Assembly (NCBI RefSeq): GCF_040448305.1
Contig: NZ_CP148752.1
Coordinates: forward strand, 1,736,001 to 1,800,000
Origin: Pseudomonas fluorescens
GTDB taxonomy: Bacteria > Pseudomonadota > Gammaproteobacteria > Pseudomonadales > Pseudomonadaceae
Reading direction: 5' to 3'
Length of the DNA: 64,000 bases
Part shown: one piece after another, positions 54,456-63,862 of the stretch
How positions within the stretch are numbered: the stretch's first letter is position 1
Layout of the letters: every line of letters begins with the position of its first letter
Made by a program: the position numbers and the translations under genes
Notes under the pieces: generated by a model
What the model was told of the DNA's origin: nothing
Database searches by the model: none
The model's input: the letters and a program-made list of their open reading frames with translations, nothing else

Positions 54456-54779
54456 ATGAAGTTTCGCTCAGCCTCCGTTTCCTCTTCCTCCACACCACCC
54501 TCTGTTGCCCCTACCAAGCGCTTTTCCATGCGCGTGGCGGAGTGGCTGTTGGACAGTCCGCATCTGGGCGAAAACAGTAACGTCAAACACATCGCCGGAC
54601 GTCTGCTCAAGCAACCGGCCCGTGAAGGCGTGGTGGCTGCGCAAAGTCGCCTTGGCCAGTTGATGTGCCGCGAATGCGGGAATGCCCGGGACCGCCGGAT
54701 CGGTCAGGACCTGTTGCGTCAGGCCGCTCGGGCAGGCGATCACCGTGCTCAACAGGAACTGGGGCTGATCGAAGACTGA
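54456..54779 (+). CDS. Sel1-like repeat protein, small
   Basis: A 107-residue cytoplasmic protein with a Ser/Thr/Pro-rich N-terminus and a single or double Sel1-type helical repeat in the second half (AREGVVAAQSRLGQLMC and LLRQAARAGDHRAQQELGLI). Sel1 repeats mediate protein contacts. No strong Shine-Dalgarno sequence is present. rmuC follows 61 bases later. Conserved in Pseudomonas, function unknown. Confidence 0.78.
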   Translation: MKFRSASVSSSSTPPSVAPTKRFSMRVAEWLLDSPHLGENSNVKHIAGRLLKQPAREGVVAAQSRLGQLMCRECGNARDRRIGQDLLRQAARAGDHRAQQELGLIED

Positions 54780-54840
54780 GCTGTCCAAGACCGGACGCCT
54801 TGGTTAACCTTCAGGCTTTATCCGAATGGCAGGAGTGGCT

Positions 54841-56319
54841 ATGGCAATGGACTTGACCAGCGTATTGCTGGGGCTGGCAGGGGCAGCGTTGCCGTTGCTG
54901 GTATTGGCCTGGCAACTTCAGCGTCGGACCAGCGCCACGCAAGCCGATGTCGCGCTGCTGCAAGAACGCCTGGCCATGGCGCAACTGGCGCAGGACGGAT
55001 TGAATGCTCAGCTGGAATCCAGCCGCGATGAAACGGCTGACCTGACCCATGCCAACGCCGCCAAACAGGCTGATCTGGCTGCGCTGCGTCGTGAAGTCGA
55101 GCTGCTGCAGATCGAGCGTGACGACGCCCGGGACGCCGCCCATGCGTGGAATATCGAACGCGCCGGCAAAGAAGCCGAATTGCGCCGTCTGGATGCCCAG
55201 GCCGCGTCGCTCAACGCCGAATTGCGCGAGCAACAGGACAGTCATCAACAACGCCTCAACGACCTGCAAGGTTCGCGGGACGAGTTGCGCGCGCAATTTG
55301 CCGAGCTGGCGGGGAAAATTTTCGATGAGCGCGAGCAGCGTTTTGCCGAAACCAGCCAGCAGCGCCTGGGGCAGTTGCTCGATCCACTGAAGGAACGCAT
55401 CCAGTCCTTCGAAAAGCGTGTCGAGGAAAGCTATCAGAACGAGGCCCGTGAGCGTTTCTCCCTGGCCAAGGAGTTGGAGCGTCTGCAACAGCTGAATTTG
55501 CGCTTGAGCGATGAAGCCACCAACCTGACCCGCGCCTTGAAAGGGCAGAAGACCCAGGGCAACTGGGGCGAGCTGATTCTCGAGCGTGTGCTTGAGCATG
55601 CGGGGCTGGAGAAGGGCCGTGAGTACCAGACGCAGGTCAATCTCAAGGGACCGGACGGCGAGCGCTTCCAGCCGGACGTGATCATTTATCTGCCAGGCGA
55701 CAAGCAGGTGGTGGTCGACTCCAAGGTCAGCCTGACGGCCTATCAGCAGTATGTGGCGGCTGAGGACGAGGCCATCGGCCAGATCGCCATCAAGCAGCAC
55801 GTGCTGTCGTTGCGTAATCACGTCAAAGGCTTGGCCGGCAAGGATTACAAGCGCCTCGATGGCCTGCACAGCCTGGATTTCGTGTTGCTCTTCGTGCCGA
55901 TCGAGGCGGCGTTTTCTGCTGCGTTGCAGGCTGAGCCGACGCTGTTTCAGGAAGCGTTCGACCGCAACATCGTAATCGTCAGCCCGACCACGTTGCTGGC
56001 GACCCTGCGCGTCATCGACAGTCTGTGGAAGCAGGAGCGCCAGAGCCAGAATGCCCGGGAAATCGCCGAGCGGGCCGGGTGGCTGTACGACAAGTTCGTG
56101 CTGTTCATCCAGGATCTGGACGAAGTCGGCAATCGCCTGCAGCAACTGGACAAGGCCTACAGTTCGGCACGCAACAAGCTGACAGAGGGGCGTGGCAACC
56201 TGGTCAGTCGCAGTGAACAGCTCAAGCTGCTGGGCGCGCGGGCGAGCAAGAGCCTGCCGGCGGATTTGTTGGAGCGGGCGATGACCGATGTGGACGGGTT
56301 GGTCGAGTTGCCGGAGTAG
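54841..56319 (+). CDS. rmuC: DNA recombination protein RmuC
   Basis: A 492-residue protein with an N-terminal membrane helix (about 5-25), a long coiled coil (about 30-190) and the conserved RmuC nuclease-like domain. Signatures are KTQGNWGELILERVLEHAGL, FQPDVIIYLPGDKQVVVDSK and DFVLLFVPIEAAFSAAL. The ATG at 54841 has GGAG upstream; an in-frame ATG at 54826 is less well placed. RmuC limits recombination between short inverted repeats in E. coli, which is of interest in a genome rich in palindromes. Confidence 0.93.
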   Translation: MAMDLTSVLLGLAGAALPLLVLAWQLQRRTSATQADVALLQERLAMAQLAQDGLNAQLESSRDETADLTHANAAKQADLAALRREVELLQIERDDARDAAHAWNIERAGKEAELRRLDAQAASLNAELREQQDSHQQRLNDLQGSRDELRAQFAELAGKIFDEREQRFAETSQQRLGQLLDPLKERIQSFEKRVEESYQNEARERFSLAKELERLQQLNLRLSDEATNLTRALKGQKTQGNWGELILERVLEHAGLEKGREYQTQVNLKGPDGERFQPDVIIYLPGDKQVVVDSKVSLTAYQQYVAAEDEAIGQIAIKQHVLSLRNHVKGLAGKDYKRLDGLHSLDFVLLFVPIEAAFSAALQAEPTLFQEAFDRNIVIVSPTTLLATLRVIDSLWKQERQSQNAREIAERAGWLYDKFVLFIQDLDEVGNRLQQLDKAYSSARNKLTEGRGNLVSRSEQLKLLGARASKSLPADLLERAMTDVDGLVELPE

Positions 56320-56353
56320 CCCCGGGCGAACGTAGACCCTGTGTTGAACCTCG

Positions 56354-59300
56354 TTACAACGGCAAATACCGGCTCAACAACGCCCGCAACGCCGCCGGTT
56401 TCACCGGTTTGGCCAGGTAATCCAGCCCCGCGGCGTGCACCAGGTCGACCGTCTCCGGCCGGCCATCGGCGCTGATCACCACCCCGGGAACCGGCTCGCC
56501 CATCTGCGTGCGCAACCAGGCCATCAAATCGGTGCCGGTCTCGCCATGATCGAGGTGGTAATCCACCAGCGCCAATTGCGGGCGCATGCCTTCGTCAAGC
56601 AACGCGGCGCATTCCTCGCGATTGCGCGCGGTCCAGACCTGGCAACCCCAGCGGCTGAGCAGGCTGTTCATACCGATCAGGATGCTGTCCTCGTTGTCGA
56701 TACACAGCACCTGCGCGCCATTGAGCAATTTGCCATTGAGTTCGGCGACTTTGACCGGCGCTGCGGTTTGCGCCCGGGCCAGCGGCACGCTGACGCTGAA
56801 CACGCTACCGCGTCCCGGCCAAGAGCGTACGCGCAAGGTATGACCGAGCACGCGACATAGCCCGTCAGCAATCGCCAGCCCCAGGCCGAGGCCTTTTTCG
56901 GCCCGTGTCTGGTGGCTGTCGAGGCGCTTGAACTCTTCGAAAATCACTTGTCGTTTATCTTCCGGAATACCCGGCCCACGGTCCCAGACTTCCAGGCTCA
57001 ATGCTTCCTTGTGCCGGCGAACCCCCAGTAGCACCGGCCCTTTGCCATAGCGGAAAGCGTTGGTCAGGAAGTTCTGCAAAATCCGCCGCAGCAATTTGAT
57101 GTCGCTGTCGACACGCAACGCGCTGCCGCGAACGCGGAACTCCAGTTTTTGTTCTCGCGCCAGCACCTTGAACTCGGTACCGAGGGTGTCGAACAGTTCG
57201 TTGATCGCGAATGGCTGGCGATTCGGGTTGATCTTGCCGTTCTCCAGGCGGGAAATGTCCAGCAGGTCGCTGATCAAGTCCTCGGCCGAGCGCAGCGAGC
57301 TGTCCAGGTGCCCGACCAGTTTCTGCGCTTCGCCGGACAACCCATCGTCCTGATGGGAGAGGGCGGCGGAGAACAGCCGCGCCGCATTCAACGGTTGCAT
57401 CAAGTCATGGCTGACGGCCGCGAGGAAACGGGTCTTGGACTGGTTGGCCGCTTCGGCGGTGCCCTTGGCTTCGGTCAGGGCAACGTTGAGCTGCGACAAT
57501 TCGTGGGTCCGTTCGGTAACTCGTTGCTCCAGGCCTTCGTTGGCTTCGGTCAGCGCCTGCTCGGCTTCGCGGAACGCAGTGATGTCGGTGAAACTCATGA
57601 CGAAGCCACCGCCCGGCATCGGGTTGCCAATCAGCTCGATCACCCGGCCATTGGGGAACAGTCGTTCGGAAGTGTGCGCGCGGCCCTGGCGCATCCAGTG
57701 CAGGCGACGCGCGACGTGAACTTCGGCTTCGCCGGGGCCGCACAGGCCGCGCTCGGCATTATGGCGAATGATATCGGCGATGGGCCGGCCGACTCTGATC
57801 AGGCCATCCGGGTAGTTGAACAAATCCAGATAGCGACGGTTCCAGGCCACCAGCTTCAGTGACTGGTCGACCACGCTGATGCCCTGGGTGATGTTCTCGA
57901 TGGCGCCTTGCAACAATGCACGGTTGAATTGCAGTACCTCCGAGGCTTCATCGGCGATACGCACGACGTCTTCCAGTTGCATCTCCCGGCCTTCAATGGC
58001 GGCTTTTACCACCGCGCGGGTCGAAGAGGCACCGAGCACACCGGCCAGCAAGCGTTCGGTATGGGCGATCCATTCACTGTCGGCGTTCTGGTTCGGATTG
58101 AAGCCTTTGCCCTGGCGATAGGCAAAGCGGATGAAGCTTTGACGGGCGCGTTCTTCGCCGACGAAGCGCGCCGCCAGTTGCAGCAGGTCGTCGATCTGCA
58201 CTGAAAGCATCGAGCGTGCGCTGGGGCGGGCACTGATTTCCTGGCCGATGAAGCGGCCCGCCTGCCAGTGCTCGGAAACCCGGGTGCGCGACAGCACCGA
58301 GACCCAGGCGAACAGCGTGAAGTTGCCTGCCAGCGACAGCACCACGCCCTGGGTCAGCGGGGTGATCGGCAGGTTCAGTGGATTGCTGTGCAGCCAGGCC
58401 AGCCCCGGGAAGGTGCTCAAGGACAGGCCGAGGCTGAGGGCGGCAATCGGCAGGATCAAGGTGTAGAACCACAGGAAGGTGCCTGCGGCGAGGCCAGCGA
58501 AAACACCGCGGCGGTTGGCCTGTTTCCAGTACAGCGCACCGAGCATGGCGGGGGCCAGCTGGGTCACGGCGGCGAAGGCGATCTGGCCAATGGTCGCCAG
58601 GCTGGCGGTCGAGCCCAGCAGGCGATAACTGACGTAGGCCAGCAGCAGAATGACCACGATGCTGACGCGGCGCACCGACAGCATCCACTGGCGGAACACT
58701 TCGAACGGGCGCTCGGCATTGTTGCGACGCAGCAGCCACGGCAGCAGCATGTCGTTGGACACCATGGTCGACAGCGCCACGCTGGCCACGATCACCATGC
58801 CGGTGGCCGCCGATGCGCCACCGATAAACGCCAACAGGGCCAACGCCGGATGCGACTGGGCCAGGGGCAGGCTGATGACGAACGAGTCCGGCAACACCGA
58901 ACTGGGCAGCATCATCTGGCCAGCCAGGGCGATCGGCACGACAAACAATGCGGCGAGGGCGAGGTAGGCCGGGAATACCCACTTGGCCAAGCGCAGATCC
59001 TGGGGGTCGATGTTCTCGACAACGGTCACGTGGAACTGCCGCGGCAAGCAAATGATCGCCATCATCGCCACACCAGTCTGCACCACCATCGACGGCCAGT
59101 TGATGGTTTCCTTCCAGTACTGTTCGAGTCGCGGCGCCAACATGGCCTGGTCGAACAGGTCGTCGAAACCGTCGTACAGGCCGTAGGTCACGAAGGCGCC
59201 GACGGCGAGAAACGCGAACAGTTTGACCAGCGATTCGAAGGCGATGGCCAGCACCATGCCGCGGTGGTGCTCCGTGGCGTCGAGGTTGCGGGTACCGAAG

Positions 59301-59824
59301 ACAATGGTGAACAGCGCCAATACCAGCGACACAATCAGCGCGGTGTCCTGGGCACGGGTGCCCATGGCATCGGCACCGGCGCCGATCAGCAGGTTCACGC
59401 CGAGCACAATGCCTTTGAGTTGCAGCGCGATGTAGGGCAATACGCCGACCAGGCAAATCAGCGCCACCACCACCGCCAGCGACTGGGATTTGCCATAGCG
59501 TGCGGCGATGAAGTCGGCGATCGAGGTGATGTTTTCCTGTTTGCTGATCATCACCATTTTTTGCAGGACCCACGGAGCGCCGACCAGCAACAGGATCGGC
59601 CCGAGGTAGATCGGCAGGAACGACCAGAGCTGTTCGGCGGCCTGGCCCACGGCACCGAAGAACGTCCAGCTGGTGCAATAGACTGCCAGCGACAGGCTGT
59701 ACACCCAGGCGCGCACACGCGGCGGCAAGGGCGCGCTGCGACGGTCGCCATAGAAGGCGATGGCGAACAGAATGGCCATATAGGCCAGGGCGACGACGGC
59801 AATCAGCCCGGTGGACAGCGACAT
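56354..59824 (-). CDS. mxtR: Hybrid sensor kinase with sodium-symporter domain (CrbS/MxtR family)
   Basis: A 1156-residue protein. Residues 1-490 form an SLC5-type transporter domain with about 13 helices, followed by a STAC-like segment (MLSVQIDDLLQLAARFVGEE), PAS (NITQGISVVDQSLKLVAWNR), HisKA with the phospho-His in FLAAVSHDLMQPLNAARLF, HATPase (NFLTNAFRYGKG, DRGPGIPED, GLGLGLAIADGL) and a C-terminal receiver with its Asp in LALVDYHLD and Lys in LAKPVK. The start at 59824 follows GGAG. Relatives CrbS and MxtR, working with CrbR/ErdR, control acs and actP and secondary metabolism. No response regulator gene is adjacent. Confidence 0.88.
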   Translation of the reverse strand: MSLSTGLIAVVALAYMAILFAIAFYGDRRSAPLPPRVRAWVYSLSLAVYCTSWTFFGAVGQAAEQLWSFLPIYLGPILLLVGAPWVLQKMVMISKQENITSIADFIAARYGKSQSLAVVVALICLVGVLPYIALQLKGIVLGVNLLIGAGADAMGTRAQDTALIVSLVLALFTIVFGTRNLDATEHHRGMVLAIAFESLVKLFAFLAVGAFVTYGLYDGFDDLFDQAMLAPRLEQYWKETINWPSMVVQTGVAMMAIICLPRQFHVTVVENIDPQDLRLAKWVFPAYLALAALFVVPIALAGQMMLPSSVLPDSFVISLPLAQSHPALALLAFIGGASAATGMVIVASVALSTMVSNDMLLPWLLRRNNAERPFEVFRQWMLSVRRVSIVVILLLAYVSYRLLGSTASLATIGQIAFAAVTQLAPAMLGALYWKQANRRGVFAGLAAGTFLWFYTLILPIAALSLGLSLSTFPGLAWLHSNPLNLPITPLTQGVVLSLAGNFTLFAWVSVLSRTRVSEHWQAGRFIGQEISARPSARSMLSVQIDDLLQLAARFVGEERARQSFIRFAYRQGKGFNPNQNADSEWIAHTERLLAGVLGASSTRAVVKAAIEGREMQLEDVVRIADEASEVLQFNRALLQGAIENITQGISVVDQSLKLVAWNRRYLDLFNYPDGLIRVGRPIADIIRHNAERGLCGPGEAEVHVARRLHWMRQGRAHTSERLFPNGRVIELIGNPMPGGGFVMSFTDITAFREAEQALTEANEGLEQRVTERTHELSQLNVALTEAKGTAEAANQSKTRFLAAVSHDLMQPLNAARLFSAALSHQDDGLSGEAQKLVGHLDSSLRSAEDLISDLLDISRLENGKINPNRQPFAINELFDTLGTEFKVLAREQKLEFRVRGSALRVDSDIKLLRRILQNFLTNAFRYGKGPVLLGVRRHKEALSLEVWDRGPGIPEDKRQVIFEEFKRLDSHQTRAEKGLGLGLAIADGLCRVLGHTLRVRSWPGRGSVFSVSVPLARAQTAAPVKVAELNGKLLNGAQVLCIDNEDSILIGMNSLLSRWGCQVWTARNREECAALLDEGMRPQLALVDYHLDHGETGTDLMAWLRTQMGEPVPGVVISADGRPETVDLVHAAGLDYLAKPVKPAALRALLSRYLPL

Positions 59825-59957
59825 GGGGACTCCAGACAAAAGACTTTCGGTGCTTGCGCCCGGACTGACAGTCTCGCACGACCGCCAGCGTTAGTCAGTG
59901 TCGACCAAGGTCGTGGCGTGGCGGGGTGTCGCAGGGGAATTTGCAGTGTCTGGACTG

Positions 59958-60039
59958 GCCCCATCGCGAGCAGGCTCGCTCCCACAGGGATTGTGGGTGG
60001 CAGGCAAATTTTGGGAGCGAGCTTGCTCGCGATGGGGGC
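59958..60039. repeat. REP doublet (REPIN)
   Basis: GCCCCATCGCGAGCAGGCTC at 59958 and the inverted copy ending GCTCGCGATGGGGGC at 60039. It lies between the kinase and cupin genes, upstream of both; the rest of this 373-base gap shows no gene. Confidence 0.88.
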
Positions 60040-60197
60040 TTCACTGATTCAATGCAACCTCATGGCGCAGCTCTGATTGTGCTGGCTCTTAGCGCAATGG
60101 TGAGTCTATTGCGATCACGTTCGGCCAGGGTCTGCGAGGCCAACCGGTAAAATTGAGTTAGCCTTGGCCCCTCTCAGCTCACTCGAAGGATCGGACC

Positions 60198-60509
60198 ATG
60201 AAGATCATCCGCAGCAAATCGTTCACTGGCGAGCGTGCCTGGGCCGCGCTGGACATCGCCAGCATGAACGGCATCACCACGCGGCTGCACTGGACCGATC
60301 AGCCCTACAAGTGGCACGTCAACGATGGCGAGGAAGTGTTCGTGGTGCTCGATGGCCAGGTGCAGATGCGTTATCGCGAAGAGGGGGTGGAGCGGGAAGC
60401 CTTGCTGGAGGTCGGTGACATTTTTCATGCCTCGGTTGGCACTGAGCATGTGGCGCATCCGCTAGGACCGGCTCGGATACTGGTGATCGAGTCGGAAGGG
60501 AGTGTCTGA
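60198..60509 (+). CDS. Small cupin protein
   Basis: A 103-residue single cupin domain. Metal ligands are suggested by YKWHVNDGEEVFVVLDG (His, Glu) and AHPLGPARILVIES (His). GAAGGA lies 11 bases before the ATG. Such proteins can be metal-dependent enzymes or ligand-binding proteins; no substrate can be inferred. It is divergent from the kinase gene. Confidence 0.85.
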   Translation: MKIIRSKSFTGERAWAALDIASMNGITTRLHWTDQPYKWHVNDGEEVFVVLDGQVQMRYREEGVEREALLEVGDIFHASVGTEHVAHPLGPARILVIESEGSV

Positions 60510-60511
60510 CA

Positions 60512-60573
60512 CTATATAAGTGATATAGATAAGATATAGAGATATTACCCGTTATATAGATATTCGATTCGGA
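60512..60573. promoter_or_regulatory. AT-rich promoter tract upstream of the TDT transporter
   Basis: About 60 bases strikingly rich in A and T for this genome, with CACTATATAAGTG (near palindrome, 60512-60524) and two copies of an ATATAG(AG)ATATT motif (about 60535-60548 and 60555-60566). Probably the promoter with regulator sites for the gene at 60615. Confidence 0.45.
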
Positions 60574-60614
60574 TCTAACATGGGCTCTACCTCACGAGAG
60601 GACAGGAGTTCGCC

Positions 60615-61766
60615 ATGACATGCGCCAATAGCATCAAGCCCGGAATCAAACCTTTCAGCCACTTGCAGCATCCCCGCGAGGTGATCCGCCAGTTCACCCC
60701 CAACTGGTTCGCGGCCACCATGGGCACCGGCGTGCTGGCGTTGGCACTGGCGCAATTGCCGGTTGCCATGCCTGCCTTGCACGCCTTTGCCGAAGCCCTC
60801 TGGCTGTTCAATATCGCTCTGTTCCTGCTGTTTACCGCGTTATACACGGCGCGTTGGGTGCTGTTTTTCGACGAGGCGCGGCGGATTTTCGGCCACTCCA
60901 CGGTTTCGATGTTTTTCGGCACCATCCCGATGGGCCTGGCGACCATCATCAATGGCTTCCTGGTATTCGGCCTGCCGCGCTGGGGCGAAGGGGTGATTCA
61001 CGTCGCCGAGGTGCTGTGGTGGCTGGATGTGGCTATGTCGCTGGCCTGCGGCGTGCTGATTCCCTATATGATGTTCACCCGTCAGGAGCACAGCATCGAC
61101 CAGATGACAGCGGTCTGGCTGTTGCCGGTGGTCGCGGCAGAAGTGGCGGCCGCCAGCGGTGGCCTGTTGGCGCCGCATTTGGCCGACGCTCATTCGCAAC
61201 TGGTGGTGCTGGTGACCAGCTACGTGCTCTGGGCCTTTTCCCTGCCGGTGGCCTTCAGCATCCTGACCATTCTGCTGCTGCGCATGGCCCTGCATAAACT
61301 GCCCCACGAAAACATGTCCGCCTCGAGCTGGCTGGCCCTTGGCCCGATCGGCACCGGTGCGCTGGGCATGCTGGTACTTGGCGGCGATGCACCGCTGATT
61401 TTCGCGGCCAACGGTATGCCGGGAGTCGGTGAGGTTGCCGCTGGATTGGGTCTGGTGGCCGGCATCACCCTGTGGGGCTTCGGCCTGTGGTGGATGCTGA
61501 TGGCGTTGCTGATCACTGTGCGCTACCTGCGTGCCGGCATTCCCTTCAATCTCGGCTGGTGGGGCTTCACTTTCCCGTTGGGCGTCTATTCTCTGGCAAC
61601 GTTGAAGCTGGCCAGTACCTTGAACCTGATGTTCTTCAGTGTGTTTGGTTGTGTGCTGGTGGCGTTGCTGGCGGTGATGTGGCTGATCGTCGGCAAGCGC
61701 ACGGTGCTGGGCGCCTGGCGTGGCGAGCTGTTTGTCTCGCCGTGCATTGCCGGATTGAAGAAATAA
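60615..61766 (+). CDS. TDT family (TehA/Mae1/SLAC1-like) membrane transporter
   Basis: A 383-residue membrane protein with ten predicted helices. FTPNWFAATMGTGVLALALA near residue 30 is the characteristic TDT start, and SMFFGTIPMGLATIINGFLV is also typical. Family members carry C4-dicarboxylates, sulfite or tellurite-related anions, or act as anion channels. CAGGAG precedes the ATG. The substrate is unknown; an AT-rich tract upstream suggests specific control. Confidence 0.88.
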   Translation: MTCANSIKPGIKPFSHLQHPREVIRQFTPNWFAATMGTGVLALALAQLPVAMPALHAFAEALWLFNIALFLLFTALYTARWVLFFDEARRIFGHSTVSMFFGTIPMGLATIINGFLVFGLPRWGEGVIHVAEVLWWLDVAMSLACGVLIPYMMFTRQEHSIDQMTAVWLLPVVAAEVAAASGGLLAPHLADAHSQLVVLVTSYVLWAFSLPVAFSILTILLLRMALHKLPHENMSASSWLALGPIGTGALGMLVLGGDAPLIFAANGMPGVGEVAAGLGLVAGITLWGFGLWWMLMALLITVRYLRAGIPFNLGWWGFTFPLGVYSLATLKLASTLNLMFFSVFGCVLVALLAVMWLIVGKRTVLGAWRGELFVSPCIAGLKK

Positions 61767-61777
61767 CCGGCAAAGAA

Positions 61778-61844
61778 TTAGGTAAGGTGTGGCCTGGATC
61801 GACTTTTGATAATCCAATAAGAATCCAGGCCACTCGCTACCTAA
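61778..61844 (+). promoter_or_regulatory. Long hairpin in the leader of the MFS-acyltransferase gene
   Basis: TTAGGTA (61778-61784) pairs with TACCTAA (61838-61844), and GTGGCCTGGAT (61789-61799) pairs with ATCCAGGCCAC (61823-61833). Together they form an 18-pair interrupted stem with a 23-base loop. There is no T-run. It ends 19 bases before the ATG at 61864. Confidence 0.65.
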
Positions 61845-61863
61845 CATCAGGGACACATGGAAG

Positions 61864-63738
61864 ATGAGTCACCCCTCACAGTTCACCTTGCTGCGCACCC
61901 GGCGCTTCCTGCCGTTCTTCATCACCCAGTCCCTCGGGGCGTTCAACGACAACGTGTTCAAGCAGTCGTTGATCCTCGCCATTTTGTACAAGCTGACCAT
62001 CGAAGGTGACCGCTCGATCTGGGTCAACCTGTGTGCGCTGCTGTTTATCCTGCCGTTTTTCCTGTTCTCGGCCCTGGCCGGGCAATTCGGGGAAAAGTTC
62101 GCCAAGGACGCGTTGATCCGCCTGATCAAGCTTGGGGAAATCGCCATCATGGCGGTCGGCGCGGTCGGCTTCATGTTCGATCACCTGTCGTTGATGCTGG
62201 TGGCGCTGTTCGCCATGGGCACCCACTCGGCGCTGTTCGGGCCGGTGAAGTATTCGATCCTGCCGCAAGCCCTGCGCGAAGATGAGCTGGTAGGCGGTAA
62301 CGGCCTGGTGGAAATGGGCACCTTCCTGGCGATCCTTGCCGGCACCATTGGCGCCGGGGTCATGATGTCTTCGGCGCATTACGCGCCGGTGGTGTCCATG
62401 GCGATCATCGGCACTGCCGTGCTCGGTTACCTGGCCAGTCGCAGCATTCCCCGGGCGGCGGCCGCCACGCCGCAAATGCGCCTGAACTGGAACATTTTCA
62501 GCCAGTCATGGGCCACGTTGAAACTGGGCCTGGGGCAAACGCCGGCGGTGTCACGCTCGATTGTCGGCAACTCGTGGTTCTGGTTTGTCGGGGCGATTTA
62601 CCTGACGCAGATCCCGGCCTATGCCAAGGAGTGGATGCACGGCGACGAAACCGTGGTGACGCTGATTCTGACAGTGTTCTCGGTGGGCATCGCATTGGGT
62701 TCGCTGCTGTGCGAGAAGCTCTCCGGGCGCAAAGTCGAGATTGGTCTGGTGCCGTTCGGATCGTTCGGCCTGACCGTTTTCGGTCTGCTGCTGTGGTGGC
62801 ATTCCGGCTCAATACCGGACAGCGCCGCTGGCCATGGCTGGATCGAGATCCTCGGTTTTGGTCACGCCTGGCTGGTATTGCTCGATATCCTCGGCCTGGG
62901 CGTCTTCGGCGGTTTCTACATCGTGCCGCTTTACGCGCTGATCCAGTCGCGTACCGCCGAGAACGAGCGGGCGCGGGTGATTGCCGCCAACAACATCCTC
63001 AACGCATTGTTCATGGTGGTGTCGGCGATTGTCTCGATCGTCTTGCTGAGTGTGGCCAAGCTGTCGATCCCGCAGCTGTTCCTGGTGGTGTCGTTGCTGA
63101 ACATCGGCGTCAACGCCTACATCTTCAAGATCGTCCCCGAGTTCACCATGCGTTTCATGATCTGGCTGCTCAGCCATTCCATGTACCGCGTCGAACATCG
63201 CAATCTGGATCTGATCCCCGATGAGGGCGCGGCATTGCTGGTGTGCAACCACGTGTCGTTCGTCGACGCCTTGCTGATTGGCGGCGCGGTGCGTCGGCCG
63301 ATTCGCTTTGTGATGTATTACAAGATCTACAACCTGCCGGTGCTGAACTTCATCTTTCGTACCGCGGGGACGATTCCGATTGCGGGGCGTCAGGAAGACA
63401 TCCGGATCTACGAAAAGGCCTTCACGCGCATTGCCCGGTATCTGAAGGACGGTGAGCTGGTGTGCATCTTCCCCGAAGGTAAATTGACCGCCGATGGCGA
63501 GATCAATGAGTTCAAGGGCGGGTTGACGCGGATTCTCGAAGAGACGCCGGTGCCGGTGATTCCGCTGGCCTTGCAGGGGTTGTGGGGGAGTTTCTTCAGC
63601 CGCGATCCGGGCAAGGGACTGTTTCATCGCCTGTGGTCGCGGGTGACGTTGGTGGCGGGGCCGGCGGTGGCGGTTGAAGTGGCGGAGCCGGCGAAGTTGC
63701 AGGCGATGGTGGGGGAGTTGCGCGGGGCTGTCAGATAG
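61864..63738 (+). CDS. MFS transporter fused to 1-acyl-glycerol-3-phosphate acyltransferase domain
   Basis: A 624-residue fusion. Residues 1-415 form an LplT-like MFS domain with 12 helices (FFITQSLGAFNDNVFKQSLI at the start). Residues 430-624 form a PlsC acyltransferase with the HX4D motif in CNHVSFVDALL and the FPEG motif in CIFPEGKLTADG. LplT flips lysophospholipids into the cell and Aas reacylates them; this fusion lacks the acyl-ACP synthetase part of Aas. It probably recycles lysophospholipids at the inner membrane, using acyl-ACP or acyl-CoA. GGAAG precedes the ATG closely. Confidence 0.9.
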   Translation: MSHPSQFTLLRTRRFLPFFITQSLGAFNDNVFKQSLILAILYKLTIEGDRSIWVNLCALLFILPFFLFSALAGQFGEKFAKDALIRLIKLGEIAIMAVGAVGFMFDHLSLMLVALFAMGTHSALFGPVKYSILPQALREDELVGGNGLVEMGTFLAILAGTIGAGVMMSSAHYAPVVSMAIIGTAVLGYLASRSIPRAAAATPQMRLNWNIFSQSWATLKLGLGQTPAVSRSIVGNSWFWFVGAIYLTQIPAYAKEWMHGDETVVTLILTVFSVGIALGSLLCEKLSGRKVEIGLVPFGSFGLTVFGLLLWWHSGSIPDSAAGHGWIEILGFGHAWLVLLDILGLGVFGGFYIVPLYALIQSRTAENERARVIAANNILNALFMVVSAIVSIVLLSVAKLSIPQLFLVVSLLNIGVNAYIFKIVPEFTMRFMIWLLSHSMYRVEHRNLDLIPDEGAALLVCNHVSFVDALLIGGAVRRPIRFVMYYKIYNLPVLNFIFRTAGTIPIAGRQEDIRIYEKAFTRIARYLKDGELVCIFPEGKLTADGEINEFKGGLTRILEETPVPVIPLALQGLWGSFFSRDPGKGLFHRLWSRVTLVAGPAVAVEVAEPAKLQAMVGELRGAVR

Positions 63739-63753
63739 CGGTTGTTTGTGCGG

Positions 63754-63854
63754 GCCTCTTCGCGAGCAGGCTCGCTCCTACAGGTTTTGTGTTGTGCCAC
63801 ACACAGTAGGCACGCCTTCAATCCCTGTGGGAGCGAGCCTGCTCGCGATGGCGG
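63754..63854. repeat. REP doublet (REPIN)
   Basis: GCCTCTTCGCGAGCAGGCTC at 63754 (with CTCCTACA instead of CTCCCACA) and the inverted TGTGGGAGCGAGCCTGCTCG... ending 63854. It sits between converging genes. Confidence 0.9.
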
Positions 63855-63862
63855 TCTGAAAG

